Shown: positions 26,497 through 34,980 of the stretch, in pieces
How positions within the stretch are numbered: the first letter of the stretch is position 1
Layout: every line of letters begins with the position of its first letter
Notes under the pieces: model-generated
What the model saw: only the letters and a program-made list of their open reading frames with translations
Databases searched by the model: none
Told to the model about the DNA's origin: nothing
Assembly (NCBI GenBank): GCA_964410285.1
Contig: CAYPFR010000004.1
Span: forward strand, 62,001 to 126,000
Source: Fretibacter sp964410285
Lineage (GTDB): Bacteria; Pseudomonadota; Alphaproteobacteria; Caulobacterales; Maricaulaceae
Length of the DNA stretch: 64,000 bases
Direction: 5' to 3'
Position numbers and translations under genes: made by a program

Positions 26497-27345
26497 TTGT
26501 TCAATAAAACCTACCATGCGACGCATCCAGATATGATGGAAGGCGTTAGCAATGAACAATTGCGCGACCGATATATTGTCTCAGGGCTTTTTAAAACAGA
26601 CGAGATTAATCTGAATTACTCTCATAATGAGCGTTTCGTCATAGGCGGCGCGGCGCCTGTATCACGAGCAGTCACCCTTCCTGTGCAATCAGAGCCTGCT
26701 TCGGCTAAGGGGCACCCATTCCTTGAGCGCCGTGAACTTGGCGTTATCAATATCGGCGGCGGTGCCGGCACAGTAACGATTGACGGGGCGACGCATGACC
26801 TTAAAAAGTTAGACGGGCTTTACATTCCCATGGGCAGCAGAGAGGTTGTCTTTGCTTCTGATGATGCGGATAATCCCGCAAAATATTATCTGCTCTCCAC
26901 GCCCGCTCACAAGGCCTACGAGGTTGTAAAAATCTCAATCGGCGAGGCCGTGCCGCTGGAGCGTGGATCTCTTGCGGAGAGTAATGAGCGGATTATCTAT
27001 CAGTATATTGTCCCAACCACGGCCAAATCGTGTCAGCTACTTTTGGGTCTTACAATCCTTAGCGAAGGCAGTGTTTGGAATACCATGCCACCGCATTTGC
27101 ATGATCGCCGCTCTGAAGTTTATCTCTATTTCGATCTTGATGAAAATTCGCGTCTGTTTCATTTCATGGGCGAAGAAGATAAAATCCGTCACATCATTAT
27201 GGAAAATGAAGAAGCCGTGATTTCTCCGCCCTGGTCCATCCACATGGGCTCCGGGACGAAAGCCTATTCCTTCATTTGGGGTATGGGCGGCGAAAATTTG
27301 GATTACACTGACCTGAACGTTTGTGACATCTGCCAACTGCAATAG
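26497..27345 (+). CDS. kduI: 5-dehydro-4-deoxy-D-glucuronate isomerase
   Basis: 282-aa KduI with two cupin barrels. The zinc site of the family is complete: His200, His202, Glu207 (PPHLHDRRSEVY) and His249 (WSIHMG). It isomerises the linear unsaturated-uronate product (DKI/DEH) to 3-deoxy-D-glycero-2,5-hexodiulosonate (DKII). The start is TTG at 26497, with GGGAG six bases upstream; no ATG or GTG would give the conserved YHATHPD beginning. The stop overlaps the kduD start (TAGTG). Confidence 0.94.
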   Translation: MFNKTYHATHPDMMEGVSNEQLRDRYIVSGLFKTDEINLNYSHNERFVIGGAAPVSRAVTLPVQSEPASAKGHPFLERRELGVINIGGGAGTVTIDGATHDLKKLDGLYIPMGSREVVFASDDADNPAKYYLLSTPAHKAYEVVKISIGEAVPLERGSLAESNERIIYQYIVPTTAKSCQLLLGLTILSEGSVWNTMPPHLHDRRSEVYLYFDLDENSRLFHFMGEEDKIRHIIMENEEAVISPPWSIHMGSGTKAYSFIWGMGGENLDYTDLNVCDICQLQ

Positions 27346-28103
27346 TGAGCGATATGTTTGATCTGTCTGGAAAAACAGCACTTGTTACCGGTGCCAATAC
27401 AGGGCTGGGGCAGGGCATGGCGTTAGCCCTCGCGCAAGCTGGAGCAAATATTTGTCTGATTGGGCGCTCTGAACCGGCCGAGACTCTACAAAAACTTGGG
27501 ACGATAGGGGTAACCACCCATTCAATTATAACTGATTTGGGCAGTGCAGATAATGTCGCCGACATCGTTGAAGACGCTACGCGGGCGCTTGGAGGCGTTG
27601 ATATTCTGATCAATAATGCCGGCATCATTAAACGCAATGAGGCTATTGTTTTCACGCCCGATGAATGGGACTCCGTGATGAATGTGAATTTGCGTACCCT
27701 TTTCTTTCTCTCCCAAGCTTTTGCGCGCCATCTTGTGGCCGCCAAGAAAAGTGGGAAGATTATCAATATTGCCTCTATGCTCACTTTTCAGGGGGGCATT
27801 CGCGTCCCGTCCTATACTGCGTCCAAAAGCGGGGTTGGGGGGCTGACTAAGGCGCTAGCGAACGAATGGGCGCAGCACGGCATTAATGTTAACGCGATCG
27901 CGCCCGGCTATTTTGCAACAAACAATACGGCTGCTTTGCAGGCTGATGAAAAACGCAATGCGGAAATTTTGGGCCGCATCCCCGCTGGCCGCTGGGGGCA
28001 TCCATCAGATATGGGCGGGGCGGTTGTTTTTCTGGCTTCAAGTGCTTCTGATTATGTGCAGGGAATTACTCTTCCGGTTGATGGAGGTTGGCTCTCCCGC
28101 TAG
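27345..28103 (+). CDS. kduD: 2-dehydro-3-deoxy-D-gluconate 5-dehydrogenase
   Basis: 252-aa short-chain dehydrogenase. The cofactor motif is TGANTGLGQG (15-24), with NNAG at 90-93, and the catalytic Ser144, Tyr157 and Lys161 lie in NIAS and YTASK. It reduces the KduI product to KDG. The start is taken as GTG 27345, overlapping the kduI stop; ATG 27354 three codons later is nearly as good. It is the last plus-strand gene of the alginate locus, ended by a strong terminator. Confidence 0.92.
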   Translation: MSDMFDLSGKTALVTGANTGLGQGMALALAQAGANICLIGRSEPAETLQKLGTIGVTTHSIITDLGSADNVADIVEDATRALGGVDILINNAGIIKRNEAIVFTPDEWDSVMNVNLRTLFFLSQAFARHLVAAKKSGKIINIASMLTFQGGIRVPSYTASKSGVGGLTKALANEWAQHGINVNAIAPGYFATNNTAALQADEKRNAEILGRIPAGRWGHPSDMGGAVVFLASSASDYVQGITLPVDGGWLSR

Positions 28104-28136
28104 TGGCTGAAAACACTAACTCAGAACTTCAAATTT

Positions 28137-28161
28137 AAAGGCCCCGTCAGGGGCCTTTATT
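28137..28161. terminator. Bidirectional intrinsic terminator between kduD and dctM
   Basis: AAAGGCCCC/GGGGCCTTT with a four-base loop (GTCA), stem 28137-28145 and 28150-28158. A-tract and T-tract flank it, so it can end transcription from the kduD side and from the convergent dctM side. Confidence 0.9.
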
Positions 28162-28187
28162 GTATCCAATTTCGTTTGATCGTGCGC

Positions 28188-29462
28188 CTAACCGCCGACC
28201 AGTAAGAGGGATATTTTTGGCACATAGGTCACAACCAAGAGGCAGGCGATAAGCGCGAGATAAAAGGGCCACATGGTCTTGACCGTGTCTTCCATGCGGA
28301 TTTTACCAACCGCAGAGCCTACAAAAAGAACGGTTCCAACAGGCGGGGTTATCGTTCCAATCCCCAGCGCCAACATCATAATAATACCGAAATGCACAGG
28401 GTCTACGCCAATGGTCTGAACCACGGGGAGGAAGATGGGCGTGACGATAATAATCAACGGCGCCATATCCATAAAGGTCCCAAGTACCAGTAGGCAAATA
28501 AGCACCATCAGCAGAATTAATACAGAAGACTCAGTGATACCGAGTATCAATTCAGACATCATAAGCGGCGCTTCAAGCAGGGCAAGAAGCCAGCCAAACG
28601 CGGCTGCCGACCCGATAATAAGCATGATCATAGCTGTTGTTTTGGCGGAATTGATTACCGCCGTTTTAAATTCTTTAAGGCCAAGGGAGCGGTAAAAGAA
28701 CACTCCAATAATCAGCGTGTAGACAATGGCGACCGCAGAGCTTTCTGTGGGCGTAAACACGCCGCCCAAAATGCCAACCACAATTATAACGGCCGTCAAC
28801 AGGCCGGGAATGGCAATAATGGCGGAGCGGAGTAGCGCTCTAAAGCCAGGGAAACTCCCTTTGGGGTAGCCTCTTTTTCTTGCGATAATAGAGACGACCA
28901 TCATGAGAGCGAGGCCGCACAAAATACCCGGCAAAATGCCCGCAACGAATAGGTCCCCGATCGAAATCGACACGCCAGAGGCTGCGGCATAAATAATCAT
29001 ATTGTGGCTGGGCGGGATAATTAGCCCAAGAACGGCGGCAGAGCAGGTGACATTCACCGAGAAATTTCGGTCATAACCTTTTTCTTCCATTACAGGGATC
29101 ATAGTCGAGCCGATAGCCGACACACTGGCGATAGCGGAGCCGGAGACTGCGCCAAACATCATGGACGCGCCGACATTCACATGCCCGAGTCCGCCGCGCA
29201 CGCGGCCAAAGAGACCTTCCGCGACTCTGATGAGGCGCGCGGCAATGCCTGTTTGGGTCATCAAGTCGCCAGCAAAGATAAAGAAAGGAATGGCCATGAG
29301 CGTAAAGACATCAATACCAGCCGAGAGCCTTTGCACCGCTACGAGAGGATTTAACCCCAATAGAGCGAAGACAATCATAGAAGAAATCAAAAGCGAAAAG
29401 GCGACCGGTACGCGTATCGCAAGAAGCCCGATCAGGCTAAGCAGGAGAATAATCAGTTCCAT
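28188..29462 (-). CDS. dctM: TRAP transporter large permease subunit
   Basis: 424-aa polytopic inner-membrane protein of the DctM family, with about twelve hydrophobic helices and family stretches such as PFFIFAGDLMTQTG, GLIIPPSHNMIIYA and ALGIGTITPPVGT. It forms the sodium-coupled translocation channel of a tripartite ATP-independent periplasmic transporter. It begins directly where dctQ stops. As part of a uronate locus the cargo is probably unsaturated uronate, DEH or a related sugar acid (inference). Confidence 0.95.
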   Translation of the reverse strand: MELIILLLSLIGLLAIRVPVAFSLLISSMIVFALLGLNPLVAVQRLSAGIDVFTLMAIPFFIFAGDLMTQTGIAARLIRVAEGLFGRVRGGLGHVNVGASMMFGAVSGSAIASVSAIGSTMIPVMEEKGYDRNFSVNVTCSAAVLGLIIPPSHNMIIYAAASGVSISIGDLFVAGILPGILCGLALMMVVSIIARKRGYPKGSFPGFRALLRSAIIAIPGLLTAVIIVVGILGGVFTPTESSAVAIVYTLIIGVFFYRSLGLKEFKTAVINSAKTTAMIMLIIGSAAAFGWLLALLEAPLMMSELILGITESSVLILLMVLICLLVLGTFMDMAPLIIIVTPIFLPVVQTIGVDPVHFGIIMMLALGIGTITPPVGTVLFVGSAVGKIRMEDTVKTMWPFYLALIACLLVVTYVPKISLLLVGG

Positions 29463-29942
29463 CTATTTCGCCTCTTCTGATTTGGCCTTCAGCACGTCCA
29501 AAAGCTGCACTGAAGAAAAGAGCGTAATTAGTACGCCCGCAATAGGGAGGGGCAGGAGGGCAACGCCTCTTGGGATACCGAGGGCGGGGATATCAAAGGC
29601 CCAGAGCGTTGTGGTGAGTTGCCAGCCGGCGATCACCATAACAAGTCCCGCAGCCGCCACGGCAAGGTGGGCGAAAATATCAAAGCTCCGCGCAATACGC
29701 TCAGGCATAGCGTCACGTACGGCGTCAATCCGGATATGGAAACGCTCATAAACGCCGGTTGCTGAGCCAAAAAATACGAGATAGGCGAGCAAGACGAGGG
29801 ATAGGCGCTCTGACCATGGTGGACTATCATTAAAGAAATAGCGCGCGATCACTTGGTAGGAAATGATTGCTGTCATGGCCACGATACTGGCGGCGCTAAT
29901 AAATAGCGAAACCCGGCTTAAAGCGGCGAGTATGTTTTTCAT
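29463..29942 (-). CDS. dctQ: TRAP transporter small permease subunit
   Basis: 159 aa with four hydrophobic helices. The family signature is seen in SYQVIARYFFNDSPPWSERLS, GVYERFHIRIDAV and PALGIPRGVALLPLPI. DctQ pairs with DctM in the inner membrane. Its ATG overlaps the dctP stop by four bases (ATGA), and its stop abuts the dctM start, so the three subunits are co-translated. Confidence 0.94.
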   Translation of the reverse strand: MKNILAALSRVSLFISAASIVAMTAIISYQVIARYFFNDSPPWSERLSLVLLAYLVFFGSATGVYERFHIRIDAVRDAMPERIARSFDIFAHLAVAAAGLVMVIAGWQLTTTLWAFDIPALGIPRGVALLPLPIAGVLITLFSSVQLLDVLKAKSEEAK

Positions 29943-30985
29943 GTGCCTTGCTCCCCGATACGGTCAATTTTAGCTAGGTAAGGTTTTAGTTCTGGTGTCA
30001 CGAATTGATCATAGACAGGACCCATGAGCGCGCGGAAGGGCTCGCTGTCGATATCTGTCAATATTTCGCCGCCGTGCTTGATAAGCGTTTGTTTGGAATC
30101 CTCAACGCGCGCATCCCAAAGGCTGCGCATTACGCCAACGGAGTGGCGCGCTGCCTCCATGATTAATTCCTGATCCTGCTTCGAAAAGCTCTTCCATGTT
30201 CGCAGGCTCATAATGAGCATATCCGGCGTTCTGAAGTGGCCCGTTTCGGAGTAATAGGGGGCGACCTCGTAATGGCGCGTGCTGATATAGCTGGGCCAAT
30301 TGTTCTCCGCGCCGTCGATGACATTTTGCACGAGGCCCTGATAAACTTCACTGAAATTCATCGGCGTGGCATTGGCGCCAAGGGCTTTCATTGTCGCGAG
30401 GAAGATATCGGAATTTGGAACCCTGATCTTTTGCCCTTCCAGCGCCGAAGGATGAGGGATTGGGCGTTCTGTCGTGTAAAAACCGCGCCCGCCCGTATCG
30501 TAAATTGCTAGGCCGCGAAGCCCAAAGGATTCAAGCGATTTTAATATCGTGTCCCCGACCTCACCGTCGGCAACGCGGCGCTGATGTTCTGTGGAGCGAA
30601 ATAGAAATGGTAGGCTGAATAATTTAGTGAGCGGGGCAATATTATTGAGGGCCGCGCTGAATGTGCGAGTCATATCAAGACCACCAAACATCGCAATTTC
30701 AAGCGTGCTCCCCTCAGAGCCGAGCTGCCCGCCGGGATAAATTCTAACGCCAAGACGACCGTCTGTACGTTTTTCTAGAAATGTGCCGAGCGCGCGCACG
30801 GCCTCGACAGTTGGGTAGCCATTAGGCAAAGAGTCCGTGGAGAACAAAACGCGCTTCCCGCCGAGTGCCTGACGGGAGCAGCCGGCCGCCGCGAAGGAGC
30901 CGCCCACGACGAGTTTGCCAAAGTGCCGCCGGCCAAGTGAACTGGACGCGTAGGGTGCTGTTAACGGCTTTGATTTATCTGTCAT
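29939..30985 (-). CDS. dctP: TRAP transporter substrate-binding protein, Tat/lipoprotein signal
   Basis: 348 aa from ATG 30985. The signal region has twin arginines (LGRRHFGKLVV, Arg19-Arg20) and a possible lipobox AAAGC (Cys36), so it may be exported folded and lipid-anchored. The mature part is a DctP-fold binding protein: GYPTVEAVRALGTFLEKRTDG, YPGGQLGSE, RVPNSDIFLATMKALGANATP, and GLVQNVIDGAENNWPSY, where the conserved arginine-type ligand contacts for carboxylates would lie. It captures the sugar acid for DctQM. A longer frame to 31072 exists but lacks a good ribosome site. Confidence 0.9.
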   Translation of the reverse strand: MTDKSKPLTAPYASSSLGRRHFGKLVVGGSFAAAGCSRQALGGKRVLFSTDSLPNGYPTVEAVRALGTFLEKRTDGRLGVRIYPGGQLGSEGSTLEIAMFGGLDMTRTFSAALNNIAPLTKLFSLPFLFRSTEHQRRVADGEVGDTILKSLESFGLRGLAIYDTGGRGFYTTERPIPHPSALEGQKIRVPNSDIFLATMKALGANATPMNFSEVYQGLVQNVIDGAENNWPSYISTRHYEVAPYYSETGHFRTPDMLIMSLRTWKSFSKQDQELIMEAARHSVGVMRSLWDARVEDSKQTLIKHGGEILTDIDSEPFRALMGPVYDQFVTPELKPYLAKIDRIGEQGT

Positions 30986-31294
30986 TGTTTCATCCGCTGT
31001 GTTTGGTTTAAGACGGCTGTCTATTTTCGCGTGGTCACTGTCGTTGGCTCTTGTCGGATATGCCGCTGGCAAGCCGATAATTACTGTGCGAGGGCATCGC
31101 CCGAATTTGCGTGGATATGTACTCTTTTATGGGTAATCGAGCACATCTCGCGCGGGCAAACGGCCTTAATGTTACTTGAGGATAGGCACGCAATTTCCGC
31201 AGTGATTTGCTTTATATCCATTTTTGAGACGCGAATAAAAAGGGGATGCTCGTACGAACATCCCCTTTTCAAAATTTAGATTACATTCGGGGCC
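30986..31294. other. Gap between dctP and the second receptor
   Basis: 309 bp with no convincing gene. It contains the terminator at 31237-31269 and, nearer dctP, presumably a promoter for dctPQM; no clear ATTGGT operator is visible, only a weak TTTGGTTTAAG at about 31003. Confidence 0.5.
31237..31269. terminator. Bidirectional intrinsic terminator after the second receptor gene
   Basis: GGGGATG (31242-31248) and CATCCCC (31259-31265) form a stem around a loop that itself holds the palindrome TCGTACGA; five A residues precede and four T residues follow. On the minus strand it ends the receptor transcript before dctP. Confidence 0.88.
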
Positions 31295-34240
31295 CTAGAA
31301 TGTGTAGCTACCGCCGAAGATGATTCTACGGTCAGGATATCCAACGAAACATGTTGGGCCAGTCTCGCTTACGCAGCGCTGAATGATGTTTGAGGTCGTG
31401 AGGTTAACGCCCTCAATACCGATGTTGAAGTTATCGGTAACGTCATAGTTGATGCTGGCGTTGAGCTGTCCTCTGTCGAGTGTGTGAACAGGGAAGCTGA
31501 ATGTTGAGCTACCTGATGTGTTAGCGCCGCCGCCAAAGTCTTGCGTACGGAACCCTTCACGCCATGTGTAGCGTGCACGAGCAGAGATGCCGTATTTCTC
31601 GTAGAACGCTGTGACGTTGTAAGCGTTTTTAGAGAAGTCGAGCAAACCACGTGGGATGCTAACATCACCCAGAACATTCAGGCCACGGCCAGATGTCGTA
31701 TCAACGATCGAGCCACCAGAGAAGTCCTGATAAGTATAGTTGGCGATGAGGCCAAGACCCGAGGCCCAACCAAAGCTGCCCAAGGCATCTTCGTGGTTAG
31801 ACAGGTCGTACTGGAACGCAACTTCGATACCTTGCTGGGTCGTTGATTCAGGGTCGTTACCCGGCTGTGTGAAGTCCACACAAAGGCCAAGACGATCCGG
31901 GTCTCCAAGCTGGTTGGGCACGACAGTCGGGTTAAAGACACCGCCGCCAGGACAGTTTGGATCAGTTTCACGAGCAAAGCCGCCAGTGGTTACAAATCCT
32001 TCTTGAGTTGGGCCGTTAATGATGCGCGCACCTTCGAAGTTCTGACCGAAGATGTTCGTACGTTTCTTGTTAAAGTAACCGACGCTCAAAACGGCTGCTG
32101 GGGCGAAATACCAATCAGCAGAAACATCAAATGAGTCGACTTCTTCTGGCTCCAAGCCCGGGTTTCCGAGGTTCACAACATTGTTCTCGCTGGGGTTGAA
32201 GGTGAACCCTGTGCTGAGGTTGTTGAAATTCGGACGGCGGATATCCGTACCATAGCTTGCGCGAAGAACAACGTCTTCACGAGGGTTCACAATCAAATTT
32301 GCGCGGGGCAAGAAGAAATCGTACTGACCTGAGGTGGTCTGCAACGCCCGAGCGCCGTTTGCGCCTGCCGGACCGAAGCCAACTGAGTCAATTTCCGTAT
32401 CGATATAACGAAGGCCAACATTACCGCGGAAGATACCTTGCTCGAAATTAGCTTGAGCATAAAAGGCGTCTGTATTTTCGCTAACATCATAGAATGAATT
32501 CTGGTCAGATCTCAGATTTAGAATGTCAGGACTGGTTGGGTCGTGCTGTATGACCGCAGCTTGGAGTCTATCGATTACCAATTGTGGGTCAGAGAAGGCA
32601 AGATCAGGGTCAACCAAAAGGAAGTTCTGTACGAAGAGGGACCGACCGTCTGCATCGTCAAAATTGTCCGGTCCGGTAACCAAAAGGTCCGCAAAGAGGG
32701 CACCATTCGGGCTGTCTACGATACGGCTAAATCCGCCAATACGATCATTAACGCGGTTAAATTCGCTGGAAGAGTTATTGCGGCGGTAACCTGCGTCAAG
32801 AGAGGTTACGAAGTTTCCAAACACGCTATCTTCGAGGTTATATGACAGGTCAATGCGGAAGGCATTTTCGGCATTTTCAGTTGTATTGCGTCCGACATCA
32901 ACTTGATCAAGCACAACATTGTTTGGATCTGTCAAAGACGCAACGCTTGGTGCAAATGGGGAGTCAAAGTTGATACCCCATGAAAGCGAGTCGTTTGAGA
33001 GGTCATATCTGAACGGTACGCAGTTATCATTACTTGTGCCGTCAAGCGGGCAGTTCGGGTTGATAAAGTTAAGCGTAGTGCTCAGATTTGGATTGGTTGT
33101 GTCCGCGCTAGTCGACGCAAATTCAACACTGGCTGACAATTTCTCGCCTTCCCACTCACCGCCAAAACGCAGGACGTTGCTTTCGGTTACGCGGGCGCCT
33201 GTGTCGCTTGAGAAACGTAGGTTTGGATCATCATCATCATTCGCGAGATTTGGCTCCAGTGTGCCGATAAGGGCAGCAGGGAAGGAGCCCGGGCCGACGC
33301 CGAAATCAACGGTTTCAAAGGCTGACGGGACACTGAGTTGGCGAAGTGAGCTTACGCCAGACGCTTGAATACGGTAGGAGTCTTGACTCCGCTGCTGATC
33401 GTTGAAGATAGCGTCGAAGAAAATCTTTGTATTTGGCGTCGGACGTGCCTCAATAGAGCCGGCAAGATTGATTGTTTCAAAATCAAAATTCTCTTGCTCT
33501 TGAACCAAGAACTGAATGCCAAGGAATTCAGATGGATTAGCGCCGGGCGGTGACGCAACGTTATCACGGTCAGTACGAGGACGGAAAGATACCGCTTCCT
33601 GCTCTGTGTAGCTACCGCTGAGAACAAAACCAATTTCTTGTCCAGACGCATTTTCCCATTTTTTACCGACAGCGGCCGAAATTCTTGGCTGAATACCTTC
33701 TGTTGTCAGGCTGCTTTGCTCGCCTTGGACACGGACAGAGGCAAGTTCTTTCTTGAGGTCGAGCGGGCGGATTGTGCGAAGATTGACCGTGCCCCCAACA
33801 GACCCTTCGATCGTTTTGGCCTCAGATGCCTTGATAACCTCGACGCCCGCAATAATAGAGGCGTTAACGTCTTCAAAGTTGATGCCGCTACGACCGGATC
33901 CTGAACCAACGGTAGAGACGCCGTTGATTTCAATGCGGTTAGCATTCGTACCGCGGATCTGTACGCCAGTACCGACGCCGGCTGTACGCGTGATCTGGAT
34001 ACCTGTGATATTCTCGAGGACTTCTGCGAGGTTCTGGTCAGGCAGCTTACCGATATCTTCAGCGAGAATAACTTCAACTAGGCTGTCGGAATTACGCTTC
34101 TCTGTGAGGGCGTTCTCCAGAGATTGGCGGATACCTGTGACGACGACTTCGTCTTCGGCCACTTGAGCGTGGCCCATTGGCGCCATCGCTAAAATCGAAG
34201 CGGTAAGCATGAGTGTAGTAAACGAACGTTGGTAAGTCAT
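31295..34240 (-). CDS. TonB-dependent receptor, second copy of the alginate locus
   Basis: 981 aa from ATG 34240, which has GGGGAG seven bases upstream; the frame is open 11 codons further but without a site. Signal peptide ends near Ala25 (MGHAQ), TonB-box-like EDEVVVTG follows, then the plug (KLPDQNLAEVLENITGIQI, GVQIRGTNANRIEING, EGSVGGTVNLRTIRPLDL) and a barrel ending YTF. It is related in type to the receptor at 14462 but differs in length and loops, so the two may take up oligomers of different size or composition. The palindrome ATTGGTCCTACCAA precedes both. Confidence 0.92.
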   Translation of the reverse strand: MTYQRSFTTLMLTASILAMAPMGHAQVAEDEVVVTGIRQSLENALTEKRNSDSLVEVILAEDIGKLPDQNLAEVLENITGIQITRTAGVGTGVQIRGTNANRIEINGVSTVGSGSGRSGINFEDVNASIIAGVEVIKASEAKTIEGSVGGTVNLRTIRPLDLKKELASVRVQGEQSSLTTEGIQPRISAAVGKKWENASGQEIGFVLSGSYTEQEAVSFRPRTDRDNVASPPGANPSEFLGIQFLVQEQENFDFETINLAGSIEARPTPNTKIFFDAIFNDQQRSQDSYRIQASGVSSLRQLSVPSAFETVDFGVGPGSFPAALIGTLEPNLANDDDDPNLRFSSDTGARVTESNVLRFGGEWEGEKLSASVEFASTSADTTNPNLSTTLNFINPNCPLDGTSNDNCVPFRYDLSNDSLSWGINFDSPFAPSVASLTDPNNVVLDQVDVGRNTTENAENAFRIDLSYNLEDSVFGNFVTSLDAGYRRNNSSSEFNRVNDRIGGFSRIVDSPNGALFADLLVTGPDNFDDADGRSLFVQNFLLVDPDLAFSDPQLVIDRLQAAVIQHDPTSPDILNLRSDQNSFYDVSENTDAFYAQANFEQGIFRGNVGLRYIDTEIDSVGFGPAGANGARALQTTSGQYDFFLPRANLIVNPREDVVLRASYGTDIRRPNFNNLSTGFTFNPSENNVVNLGNPGLEPEEVDSFDVSADWYFAPAAVLSVGYFNKKRTNIFGQNFEGARIINGPTQEGFVTTGGFARETDPNCPGGGVFNPTVVPNQLGDPDRLGLCVDFTQPGNDPESTTQQGIEVAFQYDLSNHEDALGSFGWASGLGLIANYTYQDFSGGSIVDTTSGRGLNVLGDVSIPRGLLDFSKNAYNVTAFYEKYGISARARYTWREGFRTQDFGGGANTSGSSTFSFPVHTLDRGQLNASINYDVTDNFNIGIEGVNLTTSNIIQRCVSETGPTCFVGYPDRRIIFGGSYTF

Positions 34241-34273
34241 TTGGTGTCTCCCCTGACTTGGCGGCAAAAGCAC

Positions 34274-34732
34274 CTTTGCTTGACCGCCATATTGAAATTT
34301 CGCACTGAGCTCTTGTAGTTCTGGCTCATAGGATTTGGTAACACAGCCAAATTGGCTGTCAACTTAAATAGACCAATTATCACGATAATTTCGCCATTTT
34401 GGTAGGACCAATTTTGCGTTGAGAAAAAGAGGTAAAGGAATACATCATTCCGTGCACAACGGGTTTGATTTTCCGCCGTATACGACCGTATTACTGCACT
34501 TATTTCTACATTCGAGCGGACAATCGTGTGCTGGCAACGGCCAAATCATGCGAAGTCAGGGCCGCTAGGACAAGATCAATTTTGAGTGCTAAGTCAAATC
34601 TTTTTCAGAGTGAGACATTTTGAACACAGTATGTTGATTCGTGGGGGCCTCTTCAAAAGTCGAAGGGGATGGCTCTGCAGGGCTTATTATGGAGGTCAAT
34701 TCAACGCAATAAATGGACGGGGCCATCTTGCG
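34274..34732 (-). promoter_or_regulatory. Control region upstream of the second receptor
   Basis: Read toward the receptor (minus strand): ATTGGTCCTACCAA at 34412-34399, ATTGGT at 34377-34372, TTGACA at 34362-34357, and a further imperfect repeat CCAATTTGG (34355-34347). The order palindrome, half-site, TTGACA is the same as before the first receptor. Between about 34440 and 34732 nothing recognisable is seen. Confidence 0.6.
34399..34412 (-). promoter_or_regulatory. Probable GntR-family operator before the second receptor
   Basis: On the coding strand ATTGGTCCTACCAA, identical over 14 bases to the palindrome at 14355 and in the same orientation to its gene. The identity between two otherwise different promoter regions 20 kb apart is the strongest sign that they share a regulator. 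Confidence 0.7.
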
Positions 34733-34840
34733 TTACTTTTTGTTCTCCGGTGTCTTTATAATAGAGTTCAGGTCAAACAGGGTTTGATGTCTCCTGCGTC
34801 TTTTTTTGCGCATAAATATGCGTTTGATGTTTTTGAACAT
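34733..34840 (-). CDS. Possible 35-aa basic small protein
   Basis: An ATG at 34840 with GGAGG six bases upstream opens a 35-codon frame ending at TAA 34733. It starts MFKNIKRIF, has the basic run RKKRRRR at 11-17, and ends PENKK. No homologue is recognised. It lies in an otherwise empty 700-bp gap, 140 bp downstream of the VWA gene on the same strand. The ribosome site and basic composition argue for it; the short length argues for caution. Confidence 0.35.
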   Translation of the reverse strand: MFKNIKRIFMRKKRRRRHQTLFDLNSIIKTPENKK

Positions 34841-34980
34841 GGCGCCCTCCATTTCTGCAGCATATTGTGATCCTCAAAACATATCAATAAGAAATGAATG
34901 AAATTATAAGCGCTCGGGATGGATTAAGCGCGTTCCGCGTCCGATAGGGGCGGCGTCAAAACACCTCAGACTTTTGACAG

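Noticed and set aside
31081..31272. Open frame of 63 codons on the minus strand starting in the terminator
   Set aside because: It begins inside the terminator hairpin of the receptor gene and has no ribosome site.
34586..34870. Open frame of 94 codons on the plus strand in the gap before the VWA gene
   Set aside because: No ribosome site, a composition unlike the neighbours, and it overlaps the small basic reading frame on the other strand, which has a better start.
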